This document shows, piece after piece, positions 25,109 to 32,762 of a stretch of DNA of 64,000 nt (positions within the stretch are counted from its first letter, which is position 1; every line of letters begins with the position of its first letter). The position numbers and the translations under genes were made by a program. The notes under the pieces are model-generated. The model had not been told where the DNA came from and ran no database searches. It saw only the letters and a program-made list of their open reading frames with translations. The stretch spans positions 4,030,001 to 4,094,000 of the forward strand of contig NZ_CP159508.1 of assembly GCF_051131155.1 (NCBI RefSeq), written 5' to 3'. Origin of the DNA: Pseudanabaena minima. Lineage in GTDB: Bacteria > Cyanobacteriota > Cyanobacteriia > Pseudanabaenales > Pseudanabaenaceae.

Positions 25109-25181
25109 CTGTCTTTCTACTCTTGGAATATCTTGAAAAACTTGAGTCATATTCTAAGTCGCTATATTTATCTGCCCAAAG

Positions 25182-25303
25182 TTAACGTGATTTCGATACA
25201 GCCATTTGCGTCGTGCTTCGCACGACGCAAATGGCTGAAAGTGGTAAAAACCGCTTAGCGATTTTGATCACTTTCAGACTTCGTCGAACTCACATAAAGT
25301 TAG
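25182..25303. repeat. Family C palindromic element, copy 1
   Basis: It begins TTAACGTGATTTCGATACAG and ends GTCGAACTCAC. Two stems are GCCATTTGCGTCGTGC-TTC-GCACGACGCAAATGGC and an AGTGGTAAAAACCGCTTAGC... arm. It is related to 32317-32432 and to the right part of 54452-54516. It lies between the pilin-like and pentapeptide genes. Confidence 0.82.
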
Positions 25304-25370
25304 GATTACCAGCAAGTTCTCGGACTGTTAAATAATATCCACTCAAATACCCACTAAGAGAGGTTACCCC

Positions 25371-26288
25371 ATGGATAGTTATGTGAATTATCGTTATCGT
25401 GACTTTCAGAATCACTCTTTTCAGAATGAATTTCGTAAAGATGCGGCAAATAAAGCTGACTTTACAGGTTCAAGGTTGCAAGGTTGCGATTTTCAGGGAT
25501 CGGGACTAGTGGGTGCTGATTTTTCAGAAACAAAGATCAGTCGAGATCAGAAAAACTTCCAAAAGCATCTCATCCATATGTTGCTGCATATCATTGTGGG
25601 AGTTCCTTTAGGAGTCGCATCATGGTTTTTAGCGCAACTTGTAATAGTGGGTTGTGGTAGTGAGAATGGAAGTCCCTATGGATGGATGTTAAATCCTTTT
25701 GTGTGGATGTTTGCCTTTGCCACGGCGGCGGCAGTCTCTCAAAGAAGACTTTTCTCTATATACATGGGGCTAGTTGGATTAATGGTAATCGCCGCAATTA
25801 ACTCTACAGCTTTAACAGTAGTTGGGATAGGTGTGATGATTGCCGCATTTGGGATGTCTCTTTTTGGGCTATATCTGGGTTACAAAAAAGGGGCGATCGC
25901 AGTGGGCATGGTCTGGATGGCGGTGGGAGTATCTTCAGCAATTTCGGCTGGCTATAGCTGGATCAAATACCAAGAAATTCATTATGCAATTTTGTTTGCG
26001 GTATTGGCGATTTTGCCTGCGGTTTTGGCGACTAGGGCTTTTAATCTCCACTTTGCAAAAGTCAAAATGTCGGCTGTGACTTCTTTTGAGGGGGCAGATT
26101 TAGAAAATGCAAGATTTGTCAACGCAGTTCTAGAAAATTGTGATTTTTTAGGCGCAAACTTAGCAGGTATTGACTGGCATGGTGCAACCTTTAAAAATTG
26201 CAAGTTCCCCAATGGTTTTTCTCCAGATACGCAGGAGGCGATCGCTAAAAATATTGAGAATCCAGAGATGACGCAGTTGGCTATATGA
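25371..26288 (+). CDS. Membrane protein with pentapeptide repeats at both ends
   Basis: A 305-residue protein. Residues ~25-60 hold A(D/N)FXX pentapeptides (KADFTGSRLQGCDFQGSGLVGADFS), then come about five TM helices (about 65-215) and a C-terminal pentapeptide set (about 240-285: FEGADLENARFVNAVLENCDF). The order of soluble repeat, membrane core and soluble repeat is known in some cyanobacterial Pentapeptide/DUF proteins but has no defined function. The helices may hold the two beta-helix parts together at the membrane. It is a single gene upstream of the fatty-acid-hydroxylase-like gene. Confidence 0.8.
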   Translation: MDSYVNYRYRDFQNHSFQNEFRKDAANKADFTGSRLQGCDFQGSGLVGADFSETKISRDQKNFQKHLIHMLLHIIVGVPLGVASWFLAQLVIVGCGSENGSPYGWMLNPFVWMFAFATAAAVSQRRLFSIYMGLVGLMVIAAINSTALTVVGIGVMIAAFGMSLFGLYLGYKKGAIAVGMVWMAVGVSSAISAGYSWIKYQEIHYAILFAVLAILPAVLATRAFNLHFAKVKMSAVTSFEGADLENARFVNAVLENCDFLGANLAGIDWHGATFKNCKFPNGFSPDTQEAIAKNIENPEMTQLAI

Positions 26289-26323
26289 ATACTTAACTAT
26301 GAACAAAATTAGTGATTTGAATA

Positions 26324-27100
26324 ATGCTGGAAATACCTAATGTTATTAAAGGAATATTAATCCTTATTTTTGTATTTGTACCAATTGAAAAAATATTTGC
26401 AGTACATCACAAAAAACTATTACGTGAAGGTTGGCTTACAGATATTTTTTATTATTTTTCAGGCTATTTTATTGGTCATGGCACAACTAAATTATTAATT
26501 ATATTTGCTTTCTTTGGACAAGGTTCTATTCCGACCTTATCTGGCTTTGTGGCACAACAACCCCTTGTTCTTCAAGTAATCGTCGCCATATTTATTGGGG
26601 ATCTTAGTTTTTATATAATTCACTATCTAATGCATACTGTGCCTTGGTTATGGAAATTTCATGCTATTCACCATAGTTCCACCCATATCGACTGGCTTGC
26701 AACTGTGCGTGTACATCCTTTTGAGCAGATTTTGACCAAGGCTTGCCAAATGATTCCACTGTACTGGATCGGTTTTTCAACTGAAGCTTTGGCGATTTAT
26801 GGAATTTTTTCAAGTGCGATCGCCTTTTTTATTCATGCCAATATTAGCGTCAAATTTCCAATTTTAAAATGGATTATTGCCACGCCTGAATTTCATCATT
26901 GGCATCATGATCGCCATCCAAAACTATATGCTCAAAATTTGGCTGTACAGTTACCAATCATTGATTATATATTTGGTACTTGGCATATGCCTAACAAAGA
27001 ACTACCTAAACAATATGGAACAGAATTAAATATTAGAACTAATTATTTTAATCATTTAGTTTATCCATTTAATCATCTATTTAAAAGCAAGAAAATCTAA
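26324..27100 (+). CDS. Sterol desaturase / fatty acid hydroxylase family protein
   Basis: A 258-residue integral membrane di-iron enzyme. The histidine boxes are HYLMH, HAIHH (followed by SSTHIDWLATVR) and HHWHH, set among four or five hydrophobic helices, as in the fatty acid hydroxylase superfamily (SUR2/ERG3/CrtR-like relatives). Members oxidise sterols, lipids or carotenoids using O2. The last base of its stop is the first base of the next start (TAATG), so it is co-translated with a membrane rhodanese. The substrate is unknown. Confidence 0.9.
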   Translation: MLEIPNVIKGILILIFVFVPIEKIFAVHHKKLLREGWLTDIFYYFSGYFIGHGTTKLLIIFAFFGQGSIPTLSGFVAQQPLVLQVIVAIFIGDLSFYIIHYLMHTVPWLWKFHAIHHSSTHIDWLATVRVHPFEQILTKACQMIPLYWIGFSTEALAIYGIFSSAIAFFIHANISVKFPILKWIIATPEFHHWHHDRHPKLYAQNLAVQLPIIDYIFGTWHMPNKELPKQYGTELNIRTNYFNHLVYPFNHLFKSKKI

Positions 27101-27639
27101 TGGATAGACAAGCATTTCAACTAACAAAAAGAAATTTTAAAGAATTTATATCTACACGTAGATATCTGATTCCTTTAGCTATAGTTGGCACAGCGTTAGT
27201 CGTTGGTCTTGGGACTTTGAGTCTGTTGGCTTATCAGCAGCAAATGAGTTTACCTGTATATTTACAAAGTTTTAGTACACCGCAAATTTCAGTCGATGCG
27301 TTGGCTAGTAGCAAGCTTAAATCTATAGTTTTAATCGATGTGCGATCGCCCGAAGAATATCAAGAGGATCACATTGGCAATAGCGATCTTGTGCCATTAG
27401 CTGAAATTGAGATTGAGTTAGGTCTTCAAAGGATTAACAAGATTGTGAAAAGCTACGAAGAGAAACAAAAAACTAGACCCACAATAGTTTTGTACTGTAC
27501 TTCGGGAATGCGATCAATCAAGGCAAATAAGTACCTAAGCGATCGCGGCTATCAGGTTGTAACTTTGACAGGTGGTATCACCGCATGGCGTAAACAATTT
27601 ACGCGATCGCAGGATTTGCAAGTTTTGTCAGAAAAATAA
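27100..27639 (+). CDS. Membrane-anchored rhodanese-like protein
   Basis: A 179-residue protein: one TM helix at about residues 23-44 (LIPLAIVGTALVVGLGTLSLLA), then a rhodanese domain with VLIDVRSPEEYQEDHI and the active loop YCTSGMRS (Cys133). That loop has the usual six-residue sulphurtransferase form. Start and stop overlap the upstream hydroxylase gene by one base, which suggests coupled expression. The rhodanese could supply sulphur or redox power for a membrane-linked reaction; the link to the hydroxylase is inference. Confidence 0.88.
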   Translation: MDRQAFQLTKRNFKEFISTRRYLIPLAIVGTALVVGLGTLSLLAYQQQMSLPVYLQSFSTPQISVDALASSKLKSIVLIDVRSPEEYQEDHIGNSDLVPLAEIEIELGLQRINKIVKSYEEKQKTRPTIVLYCTSGMRSIKANKYLSDRGYQVVTLTGGITAWRKQFTRSQDLQVLSEK

Positions 27640-27666
27640 AAAAGCGCCTCATGAGGCGCTTTTTTA
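27638..27666 (+). terminator. Rho-independent-like terminator after the rhodanese gene
   Basis: AAAAAAGCGCCTC-AT-GAGGCGCTTTTTT sits right after the stop codon. It is a perfect palindrome with a T-run. Confidence 0.93.
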
Positions 27667-27674
27667 TTTTTAAG

Positions 27675-27748
27675 TCGGGATGATAGGATTCGAACCTACG
27701 GCATCCTGCTCCCAAAGCAGGCGCGCTACCAAGCTGCGCTACATCCCG
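27675..27748 (-). tRNA. tRNA-Pro (UGG anticodon)
   Basis: On the minus strand the molecule reads CGGGATGTAGCGCAG... to ...CATCCCG, followed by discriminator A. Acceptor stem CGGGATG pairs with CATCCCG. The anticodon stem CCTGC pairs with GCAGG around a TTTGGGA loop, giving anticodon TGG, and the T-loop is GGTTCGAATCC. CCA is not encoded. It is 74 nt long. Confidence 0.96.
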
Positions 27749-28090
27749 TTGCGAATATATATGTTACTACAGAAAGCGCGAAATACACATAATTATTTTT
27801 TTCCTTGAATTTTCAACTCAAGAATTTGCTTATGGGGCTTTGTGTTCAAAGAAATGAAGTGCAGCGCTCCACAGCACTTCATTATATAGCTGTCGCCAAG
27901 TGTAAATCCAAGAAGAGAATGGCGGCGCTTCGCGCCGCCATTCTCTTCTTGGGTTTTGATTTTGTCCTAACACAATCGACGGTAGTTATATGTATGCAAG
28001 TCTTGACATATTAATGTTTTAAGGATTGCTTCACTAAAACTTGAGGTAGCATAATCGCGAAGCACTATAAATCTGCTAGACAAGCAAAAT
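27749..28090. other. 342-bp gap upstream of gap1 with a family A element
   Basis: It holds a short dyad (27854-27882, GAAGTGCAGCGC...AGCACTTC), the family A copy at 27885-27990, and about 100 bp that must contain the gap1 promoter. No gene is supported. Confidence 0.65.
27885..27990 (+). repeat. Family A palindromic element, copy 3 (internal deletion)
   Basis: It has the same right half and stem as the full copies but lacks about eleven bases between AAGTGTA and CCAAGAAGAG (left side), and its end is GGTAGTTATA instead of GGCAGCTATA. The stem GGCGGCGC-TTC-GCGCCGCC is kept. It lies just upstream of gap1. Confidence 0.88.
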
Positions 28091-29116
28091 ATGGCTAAAC
28101 TCAGAATTGGTATTAATGGATTTGGCAGAATTGGACGATTAGTGGTTCGTGTTGCTGCCAAACATCCCGAAATCGAGATTGTCGGAATCAACGATCTTGT
28201 TCCTTCTGATAACCTCGCTTATCTGCTTAAACATGACTCTACCCATGGTCTCTATGACGGTAAAATCTCGGCTCAACCCGAAGGCATTGAGATCGACGGT
28301 AAGTTAGTACCCTGTACAGCGATTCGCAATCCCTCGGAATTACCTTGGGGAGAACTAAAAGCAGACTATGTTGTGGAGTCTACTGGCTTATTTACTGATT
28401 ATGCTGGAGCGATCGCACATATTAACGCAGGTGCCAAGCGCGTGATCATTTCTGCTCCCACAAAAGATCCCGAAAAAGTACCCACATTGTTAGTAGGTGT
28501 AAATCACACTAAGTTTGACCCTGCTACTGATGTAATTGTCTCTAATGCAAGCTGTACCACCAATTGTCTAGCACCGATCGCTAAGGTTCTCAATGATAAA
28601 TTTGGTATTGCGGAAGGATTAATGACTACTGTTCACGCAATGACAGCTACGCAGCCAACAGTGGATGGTCCTAGCAAAAAGGATTGGCGTGGCGGACGAG
28701 GCGCTGGTCAAAATATCATTCCTTCTTCAACAGGTGCGGCGAAAGCTGTGGCTTTAGTTTTGCCTGAACTGAAAGGGAAGCTGACGGGAATGGCTTTGCG
28801 TGTTCCTACACCTGATGTATCGGTAGTAGATTTAACGTTTAAGACTGAACAAGCTACTAGCTATAAAGAGATCTGTGCAGCGATGAAGGCTGCCTCAGAA
28901 GGTGACCTAAAAGACATTCTCGGTTATACCGATGAGGAGGTTGTCTCGACAGATTTTAAGGGAGACTCGCGATCAAGTATTTTTGATGCGGGGGCCGGCA
29001 TTGAGCTAAATCCAAACTTCTTTAAAGTTGTCTCTTGGTATGACAATGAGTGGGGTTATTCCTGCCGTGTGGTTGATTTGATGATATCAATGGCTAAAAA
29101 AGAAGGAATTCTCTAG
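28091..29116 (+). CDS. gap1: Glyceraldehyde-3-phosphate dehydrogenase, NAD-type glycolytic form
   Basis: A 341-residue GAPDH. It has the Rossmann start RIGINGFGRIGRLVVR, NAD-selecting Asp in GINDL (residue 35), catalytic Cys155 in SNASCTTNCLAP and His in TTVHAMTATQPTVDGPS. The HAMTATQPTVDGPSKKDW stretch and the D-loop resemble Gap1, the NAD-linked catabolic enzyme of cyanobacteria, rather than the Calvin-cycle Gap2 (HSYTGDQRILD). It would oxidise GAP to 1,3-bisphosphoglycerate in sugar breakdown. The isoform call rests on recalled family sequences. Confidence 0.9.
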   Translation: MAKLRIGINGFGRIGRLVVRVAAKHPEIEIVGINDLVPSDNLAYLLKHDSTHGLYDGKISAQPEGIEIDGKLVPCTAIRNPSELPWGELKADYVVESTGLFTDYAGAIAHINAGAKRVIISAPTKDPEKVPTLLVGVNHTKFDPATDVIVSNASCTTNCLAPIAKVLNDKFGIAEGLMTTVHAMTATQPTVDGPSKKDWRGGRGAGQNIIPSSTGAAKAVALVLPELKGKLTGMALRVPTPDVSVVDLTFKTEQATSYKEICAAMKAASEGDLKDILGYTDEEVVSTDFKGDSRSSIFDAGAGIELNPNFFKVVSWYDNEWGYSCRVVDLMISMAKKEGIL

Positions 29117-29268
29117 TTACCTAACTGATATTACAAACAAAGTTTAGGCTTGGCGACCAAGCCCCTAACTGTCTAAATAATAATGTAGTAGGGGTTTGGT
29201 TTCCAAACCCACTTTCAATATCTTATTGATCTTATTGAAAGTGGGTTTTCTAAACAGAAGTTAGTATA
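29117..29268. repeat. Short dyads downstream of gap1
   Basis: This contains GGCTTGGCGACCAAGCCCC and GGGGTTTGGTTTCCAAACCC, then AACCCACTTTCAATA with its inverted copy TATTGAAAGTGGGTT (about 29205-29246), a likely terminator of gap1. It is related to 7610-7736. Confidence 0.6.
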
Positions 29269-29357
29269 GAGCTATAGCCACCTATTAGGACATAAAACCC
29301 AAATAGTGAGAGGTAGCGCTTTACGCTACCTCTCACTATTTGGGTTTTGATTTGTCT

Positions 29358-29460
29358 TACAGCACCTCGCTCGCGCTCAAACCAAGAAAATTTTTGAAAG
29401 TGTTGCAAAGCAACACTTTCAAAAATTTTCTTGTGGTTCGTTTGATTGGTAATTGCTGTA
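29358..29460. repeat. Family D palindromic element, copy 1
   Basis: Ends are TACAGC and GCTGTA. A long stem GAAAATTTTTGAAAGTGTTG pairs with its complement around a short loop. The same element with a few changes is at 43255-43360. It begins at a TA and ends at a TA. Confidence 0.88.
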
Positions 29461-29468
29461 ATACCAAA

Positions 29469-30038
29469 TCACAAAAGAGAGGCAACAGATAGAGCATCCA
29501 GTATGGAATCTCTACCGACAAGAGAAGCAATTACAGATTTAGTCATTTCGGAGAGACGATTCTTGACCAAAAGCCGCAACTCATCCATATTTTTGGGTAA
29601 AGAAAATCTCAACCCTTGCTTCAAATGTAGCCAAACCCGCTCAATTGGGTTTAATTCTGGAGAATGAGCAGGCTGAAATATCAAAATGATATTGTGAGGT
29701 AATCGTAAACGCTTAGCCCGATGACAACCAGCCTGATCAACTTGCAAGATAATTATGCTGTCTGCAAATTTCTCTGATACAAGGTCTAGAAATATTTGAA
29801 AACAGTCAGTGTTGAGATGACTAAATTCATAGAAAAAGCTTTCTCCCGTCGCAGGTTCGACGATGCCGTATAACCATGTAGCCTGAAACTGCCACTGGAC
29901 TTTTGCCTTGGGTTTGACCCCACGAGCCGTTATTTTACGACCACTGATGGTTTTCAAACCAATCCTTGTTTCGTCTTGACAAAAGAATCGGACTTTTCCC
30001 GTTAATCCCAACACGGTCACGGCATACCATGCCACCAT
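29469..30038 (-). CDS. IS630 family transposase, DDE half (orfB)
   Basis: A 189-residue catalytic part: first Asp in FFCQDETRIGLK, second Asp in IILQVDQAGCHRAK, and Glu in LNPIERVWLHLKQGL, giving the DDE triad. It is typical of the IS630/Tc1-mariner catalytic fold. It lies in the -1 frame relative to the upstream helix-turn-helix half; an ATG at 30038 is available, but a joined product through a -1 slip at the A-run is more likely. It should cut and paste at TA dinucleotides. Confidence 0.9.
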   Translation of the reverse strand: MVAWYAVTVLGLTGKVRFFCQDETRIGLKTISGRKITARGVKPKAKVQWQFQATWLYGIVEPATGESFFYEFSHLNTDCFQIFLDLVSEKFADSIIILQVDQAGCHRAKRLRLPHNIILIFQPAHSPELNPIERVWLHLKQGLRFSLPKNMDELRLLVKNRLSEMTKSVIASLVGRDSILDALSVASLL

Positions 30039-30040
30039 GG

Positions 30041-30541
30041 CTAGGTTATCCGAGAGTTTTTTTTATATTCCTCGCGTTGCCCTTGGTTTTGACTGGCGCT
30101 ATAGGGACGGGCTACCTTTGGTTTTGCCTTCATTCGGTAATGCACCAAGTCATGCACATTTTTATAGGTACTTTCGATTCCTAGTTTTTCCTGTAGCCAT
30201 TGTCGTATCTCTCCGTAGCTATTAAATCCTTTTTCCTGTTGCAGTTGTTTGTCCAGTGCTTTTTGCGCCCAATCTGGGATTTTGGGTATTCTGCCTACTC
30301 TTGGTTTATGGCTTAGTATTCCTGCTATTCCTCCCTCTCGATATCCTCTGATCCACTCTTGCACTGTGCTACGGTTTCTCCCGATTAGTTGAGCGGCGGC
30401 TTGCACTGTGCCAGCTTGCTTGCTTTTCAGTAAGTACAATACTTGCACTCGTTCTTTATCTGAGCCTGTTTTCTGCCGCCCTAGCATCTCTTTTAGCTCT
30501 TCTTCGCTTTCACTTATTTCTAATCTATATACCCCTGCCAT
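30041..30541 (-). CDS. IS630 family transposase, helix-turn-helix half (orfA)
   Basis: A 166-residue N-terminal part starting MAGVYRLEISESEEELKEML. It has a helix-turn-helix near residues 45-75 (QAAAQLIGRNRSTVQEWIRGYRE) and a second winged region (PDWAQKALDKQLQQEKGFNSYGEIRQWL). It ends ...REEYKKNSRIT at a TAG two bases before the orfB ATG. The string A8-C (30056-30064 on the opposite strand) just before the end would permit a -1 frameshift, leading into KLSDNLAMVAWYA without a stop. Confidence 0.9.
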   Translation of the reverse strand: MAGVYRLEISESEEELKEMLGRQKTGSDKERVQVLYLLKSKQAGTVQAAAQLIGRNRSTVQEWIRGYREGGIAGILSHKPRVGRIPKIPDWAQKALDKQLQQEKGFNSYGEIRQWLQEKLGIESTYKNVHDLVHYRMKAKPKVARPYSASQNQGQREEYKKNSRIT

Positions 30542-30697
30542 TTTGTTATCCTCTTTCTCCTTTTTCTCTTATATCATCTGTTGCCTCTTCTTTGTGTTTT
30601 GGTATAAGACAGGTGGCTATAGCTATCTATATATTTGGAACCCATTCTGTAGTAATAATGTCTACATAAAGTAGATTGATTTAGAAGGCTTTACCTT

Positions 30698-32263
30698 ATG
30701 TGGAAACCCCGATCGCTTAAAACTTTAATCCACGCTTTACCGATCGCAATTTTATCCTTACTTTTGATCATCCCGTCAATTAACTCAGAGGCGATCGCCC
30801 AAGCTACTTTTGGGCGCACTGGACAAGATGGCGATCGCGGACGAGATGGACGTAGTGGTAGAGATGGACAAGACATAAAAATCGTTGGCGATGGTAAACC
30901 TGCTGCCTATGATCTCTCAGGCACAATCGGTGAAGATGCTGAGGATGGAACATCAGGGCGATCGGCTAGTAGTTGTGAACAACCCTATCGTCCTGAATAT
31001 TCATTAATAGGCGCATCAGGTGGACGTGGTGGCAATGGCGGGAATGGTGGACGTGGCGGCAACGGGGGCAATGCCATCATTTTCTATACTAATATTGCTG
31101 CACTTCAACAGCTAGAAATTCGGAATGCAGGAGGGAAAGGCGGTCGAAATGGACGTAGCGCAGTTGGTGGCAAAGGCTGTGAATGCCAAGAAACATCATG
31201 GCAAGTTAAATACTGTACGCTAGAGACTGAACGCAGACCATTTAATGATGCTAAAGCTCCTTGGCAATATTATTCCAAAGAAACTCGGCTTTGTAGGCGT
31301 TCAAGTGATGGTTGGGACCTTGATTTTAATCGCTTATACTCAAAGGTTTCTGAATATCGGCAAGGTGATTGGCTCTATCGGCGCACTAATAAAGGAGTCA
31401 CCCAGACAGGTTATTATTCTTGCCAAAGTGGACGTAATGGAGAGACTGGCAATAATGGACGCAATGGCGAGACAGGGAATTATGGAAAAGTTACCCTTGT
31501 ACCACGTTTAGATATTCCTACGGAGATCACCAGCGATCGCACACCATTAGGAACTGCGATCGGTAAAAAAGTTGGCTTGGTCAAAAATATTTGGGTTGAA
31601 AGAAGTGGTTTATCGCGTTTGCTGCGCCCCAGTTCTGACGTTTCAGATCAATACACCTATCTAAAGGATACAGCACGCTTATTCTATCAATTTGATTGGA
31701 CTGCAAAAGAAACACCAACAGCTTTAGGTGTTGATCGCGTAGAAATTGGCGCAACAGTAAATGTCCGTAATGAGAATGCTGAACTCGAATATCAATTGCC
31801 AGGGACATTGGAATATCAAGTTGTTCCTGAGAACAATCTTCAAGTGGTAAAGATTACAGGCGGATTCAATCCCGATCGCGTTAGTTCATTCCAATTACAA
31901 AAAATCTCAGGTGTTGGTACTGACAATCAACTAATCCTTAGCGATCGCGGTAATGTGCGTGAGTTGCTCAAGAATACGCAAATTGAGGTGCAATGTTTTA
32001 GCAAGCAATCAGCAACGGGTGTAGTCGCTAGCGATTATGTTAAACGGCGTACTGTTACCTTTAAAATCCCACCAAAATTGGAACCTAGTGAGGGAGCGAT
32101 CGTTAATGGCAATGTTTACACTTTGCCCGTCGGGCGTTATTGTTCTCCTTGGCTGAAAGCTGATTACAACGCAGCCTATGGAATTGTGATTAATCAAACG
32201 ACAAAGAGCGGCGCAAAATACAATCAAAGTATCGACATTCCTTTTGTAGTTGGGAAAAACTAA
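30698..32263 (+). CDS. Secreted collagen-like / glycine-rich protein
   Basis: A 521-residue protein. It has an N-terminal signal peptide (about residues 1-36, cleavage after AIAQA), then Gly-X-Y repeats (GRTGQDGDRGRDGRSGRDGQ) at about 39-58, a second Gly-rich cluster near 105-130 (GGRGGNGGNGGRGGNGG), a Cys-rich region (about 150-190), another Gly-X-Y patch near 245-265, and a C-terminal ~260 residues of beta-rich sequence with no family I recognise. A trimeric surface protein is possible. The gene lies just downstream of the IS630 element. Confidence 0.75.
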   Translation: MWKPRSLKTLIHALPIAILSLLLIIPSINSEAIAQATFGRTGQDGDRGRDGRSGRDGQDIKIVGDGKPAAYDLSGTIGEDAEDGTSGRSASSCEQPYRPEYSLIGASGGRGGNGGNGGRGGNGGNAIIFYTNIAALQQLEIRNAGGKGGRNGRSAVGGKGCECQETSWQVKYCTLETERRPFNDAKAPWQYYSKETRLCRRSSDGWDLDFNRLYSKVSEYRQGDWLYRRTNKGVTQTGYYSCQSGRNGETGNNGRNGETGNYGKVTLVPRLDIPTEITSDRTPLGTAIGKKVGLVKNIWVERSGLSRLLRPSSDVSDQYTYLKDTARLFYQFDWTAKETPTALGVDRVEIGATVNVRNENAELEYQLPGTLEYQVVPENNLQVVKITGGFNPDRVSSFQLQKISGVGTDNQLILSDRGNVRELLKNTQIEVQCFSKQSATGVVASDYVKRRTVTFKIPPKLEPSEGAIVNGNVYTLPVGRYCSPWLKADYNAAYGIVINQTTKSGAKYNQSIDIPFVVGKN

Positions 32264-32316
32264 TGGTTGAGCAATAGTCTGCTAAATCGCGATCAACATA
32301 ATATTTGCATCTTGTT

Positions 32317-32432
32317 TAACGTGAGTTCGATATCGCCATTTGCGGCGTGCTTCGCACGCTGCAAATGGCGAAAAATGGTAAGAATCGCTTAGCGATTCTT
32401 ACCATTTTTCGCTTTCGTCGAACTGACGTTTG
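32317..32432. repeat. Family C palindromic element, copy 2
   Basis: It starts TTTAACGTGAGTTCGATATC and ends TTCGTCGAACTGACGTT. Two stems are present: GCCATTTGCGGCGTGC-TTC-GCACGCTGCAAATGGC (one wobble) and GAAAAATGGTAAGAATCGCT with its complement. Confidence 0.85.
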
Positions 32433-32463
32433 TTTATCGCCATAAAATGGGCATTTCAGAACC

Positions 32464-32580
32464 TATAGCTGTCGCCAAGTGTATGAGGACATAAAACCCA
32501 AGAAGAGAATGGCGGCGCGAAGCGCCGCCATTCTCTTCTTGGGTTTTGCTTTTGTCCTAACACAATCGACGGCAGCTATA
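32464..32580 (+). repeat. Family A palindromic element, copy 4 (full length)
   Basis: A 117-bp element identical to the reverse complement of 6910-7026 over its full length. Ends are TATAGCTG/CAGCTATA, with a 26-bp perfect stem. Identity over 117 bp, with no difference in the loop, points to very recent copying or gene conversion. Confidence 0.92.
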
Positions 32581-32762
32581 TCATACATTCGCTAACCATT
32601 ACCTGATTACTTAGTTAAGTTCCAATTATCGAGCATTAACTTCGAGGAGAACTTTGTAGATCTTTATGAAGATGTTGTTTTTTAGAGTGTTTTTGATTTT
32701 ATTGCCCCTTTCTGTGAGATTCTGGTATCAATACAGACCATGCATAACTTGCACAAGTGCTT

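Larger units (their letters stand above)
29461..30605 (-). mobile_element. IS630-family insertion sequence
   Basis: Inverted ends are ATACCAAATCACAAAAGAGA at the left and its near-complement TCTTTGTGTTTTGGTAT at the right, with about 30-bp imperfect terminal repeats (GGCAACAGAT / ATCTGTTGCC inside). Both ends abut TA dinucleotides. It carries two overlapping-frame transposase ORFs on the minus strand. The outer ends match family B repeats. Confidence 0.9.
29270..30624. mobile_element. Disrupted family A-like element carrying two nested insertions
   Basis: The outer ends are AGCTATAGCCACCT (29270-29283) and its exact complement AGGTGGCTATAGCT (30611-30624). Next to the left end, CATAAAACCC and a long stem (CCAAATAGTGAGAGGTAGCG-...) follow, matching the family A plan. 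The right half is displaced 1.2 kb away by a family D repeat (29358-29460) and an IS630-type element (29461-30605). If the inserts are removed the sequence reads GTCTTA joined to AGACAGG, giving a symmetrical element. Confidence 0.75.
32264..32756. other. 493-bp gap with two repeat elements
   Basis: It holds a family C element (32317-32432) and a family A element (32464-32580). The remaining 32581-32756 should contain the promoter of the NarL-type regulator. No gene is supported. Confidence 0.7.

Noticed and set aside
27805..28014. A 69-codon open frame across the family A copy upstream of gap1
   Set aside because: It is repeat-derived and not conserved among the copies.
28091..29116. Calvin-cycle Gap2 as the identity of the GAPDH
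   Set aside because: The HAMTATQPTVDGPSKKDW segment and NAD-type Asp fit Gap1; the HSYTGDQ-like segment of Gap2 is absent.
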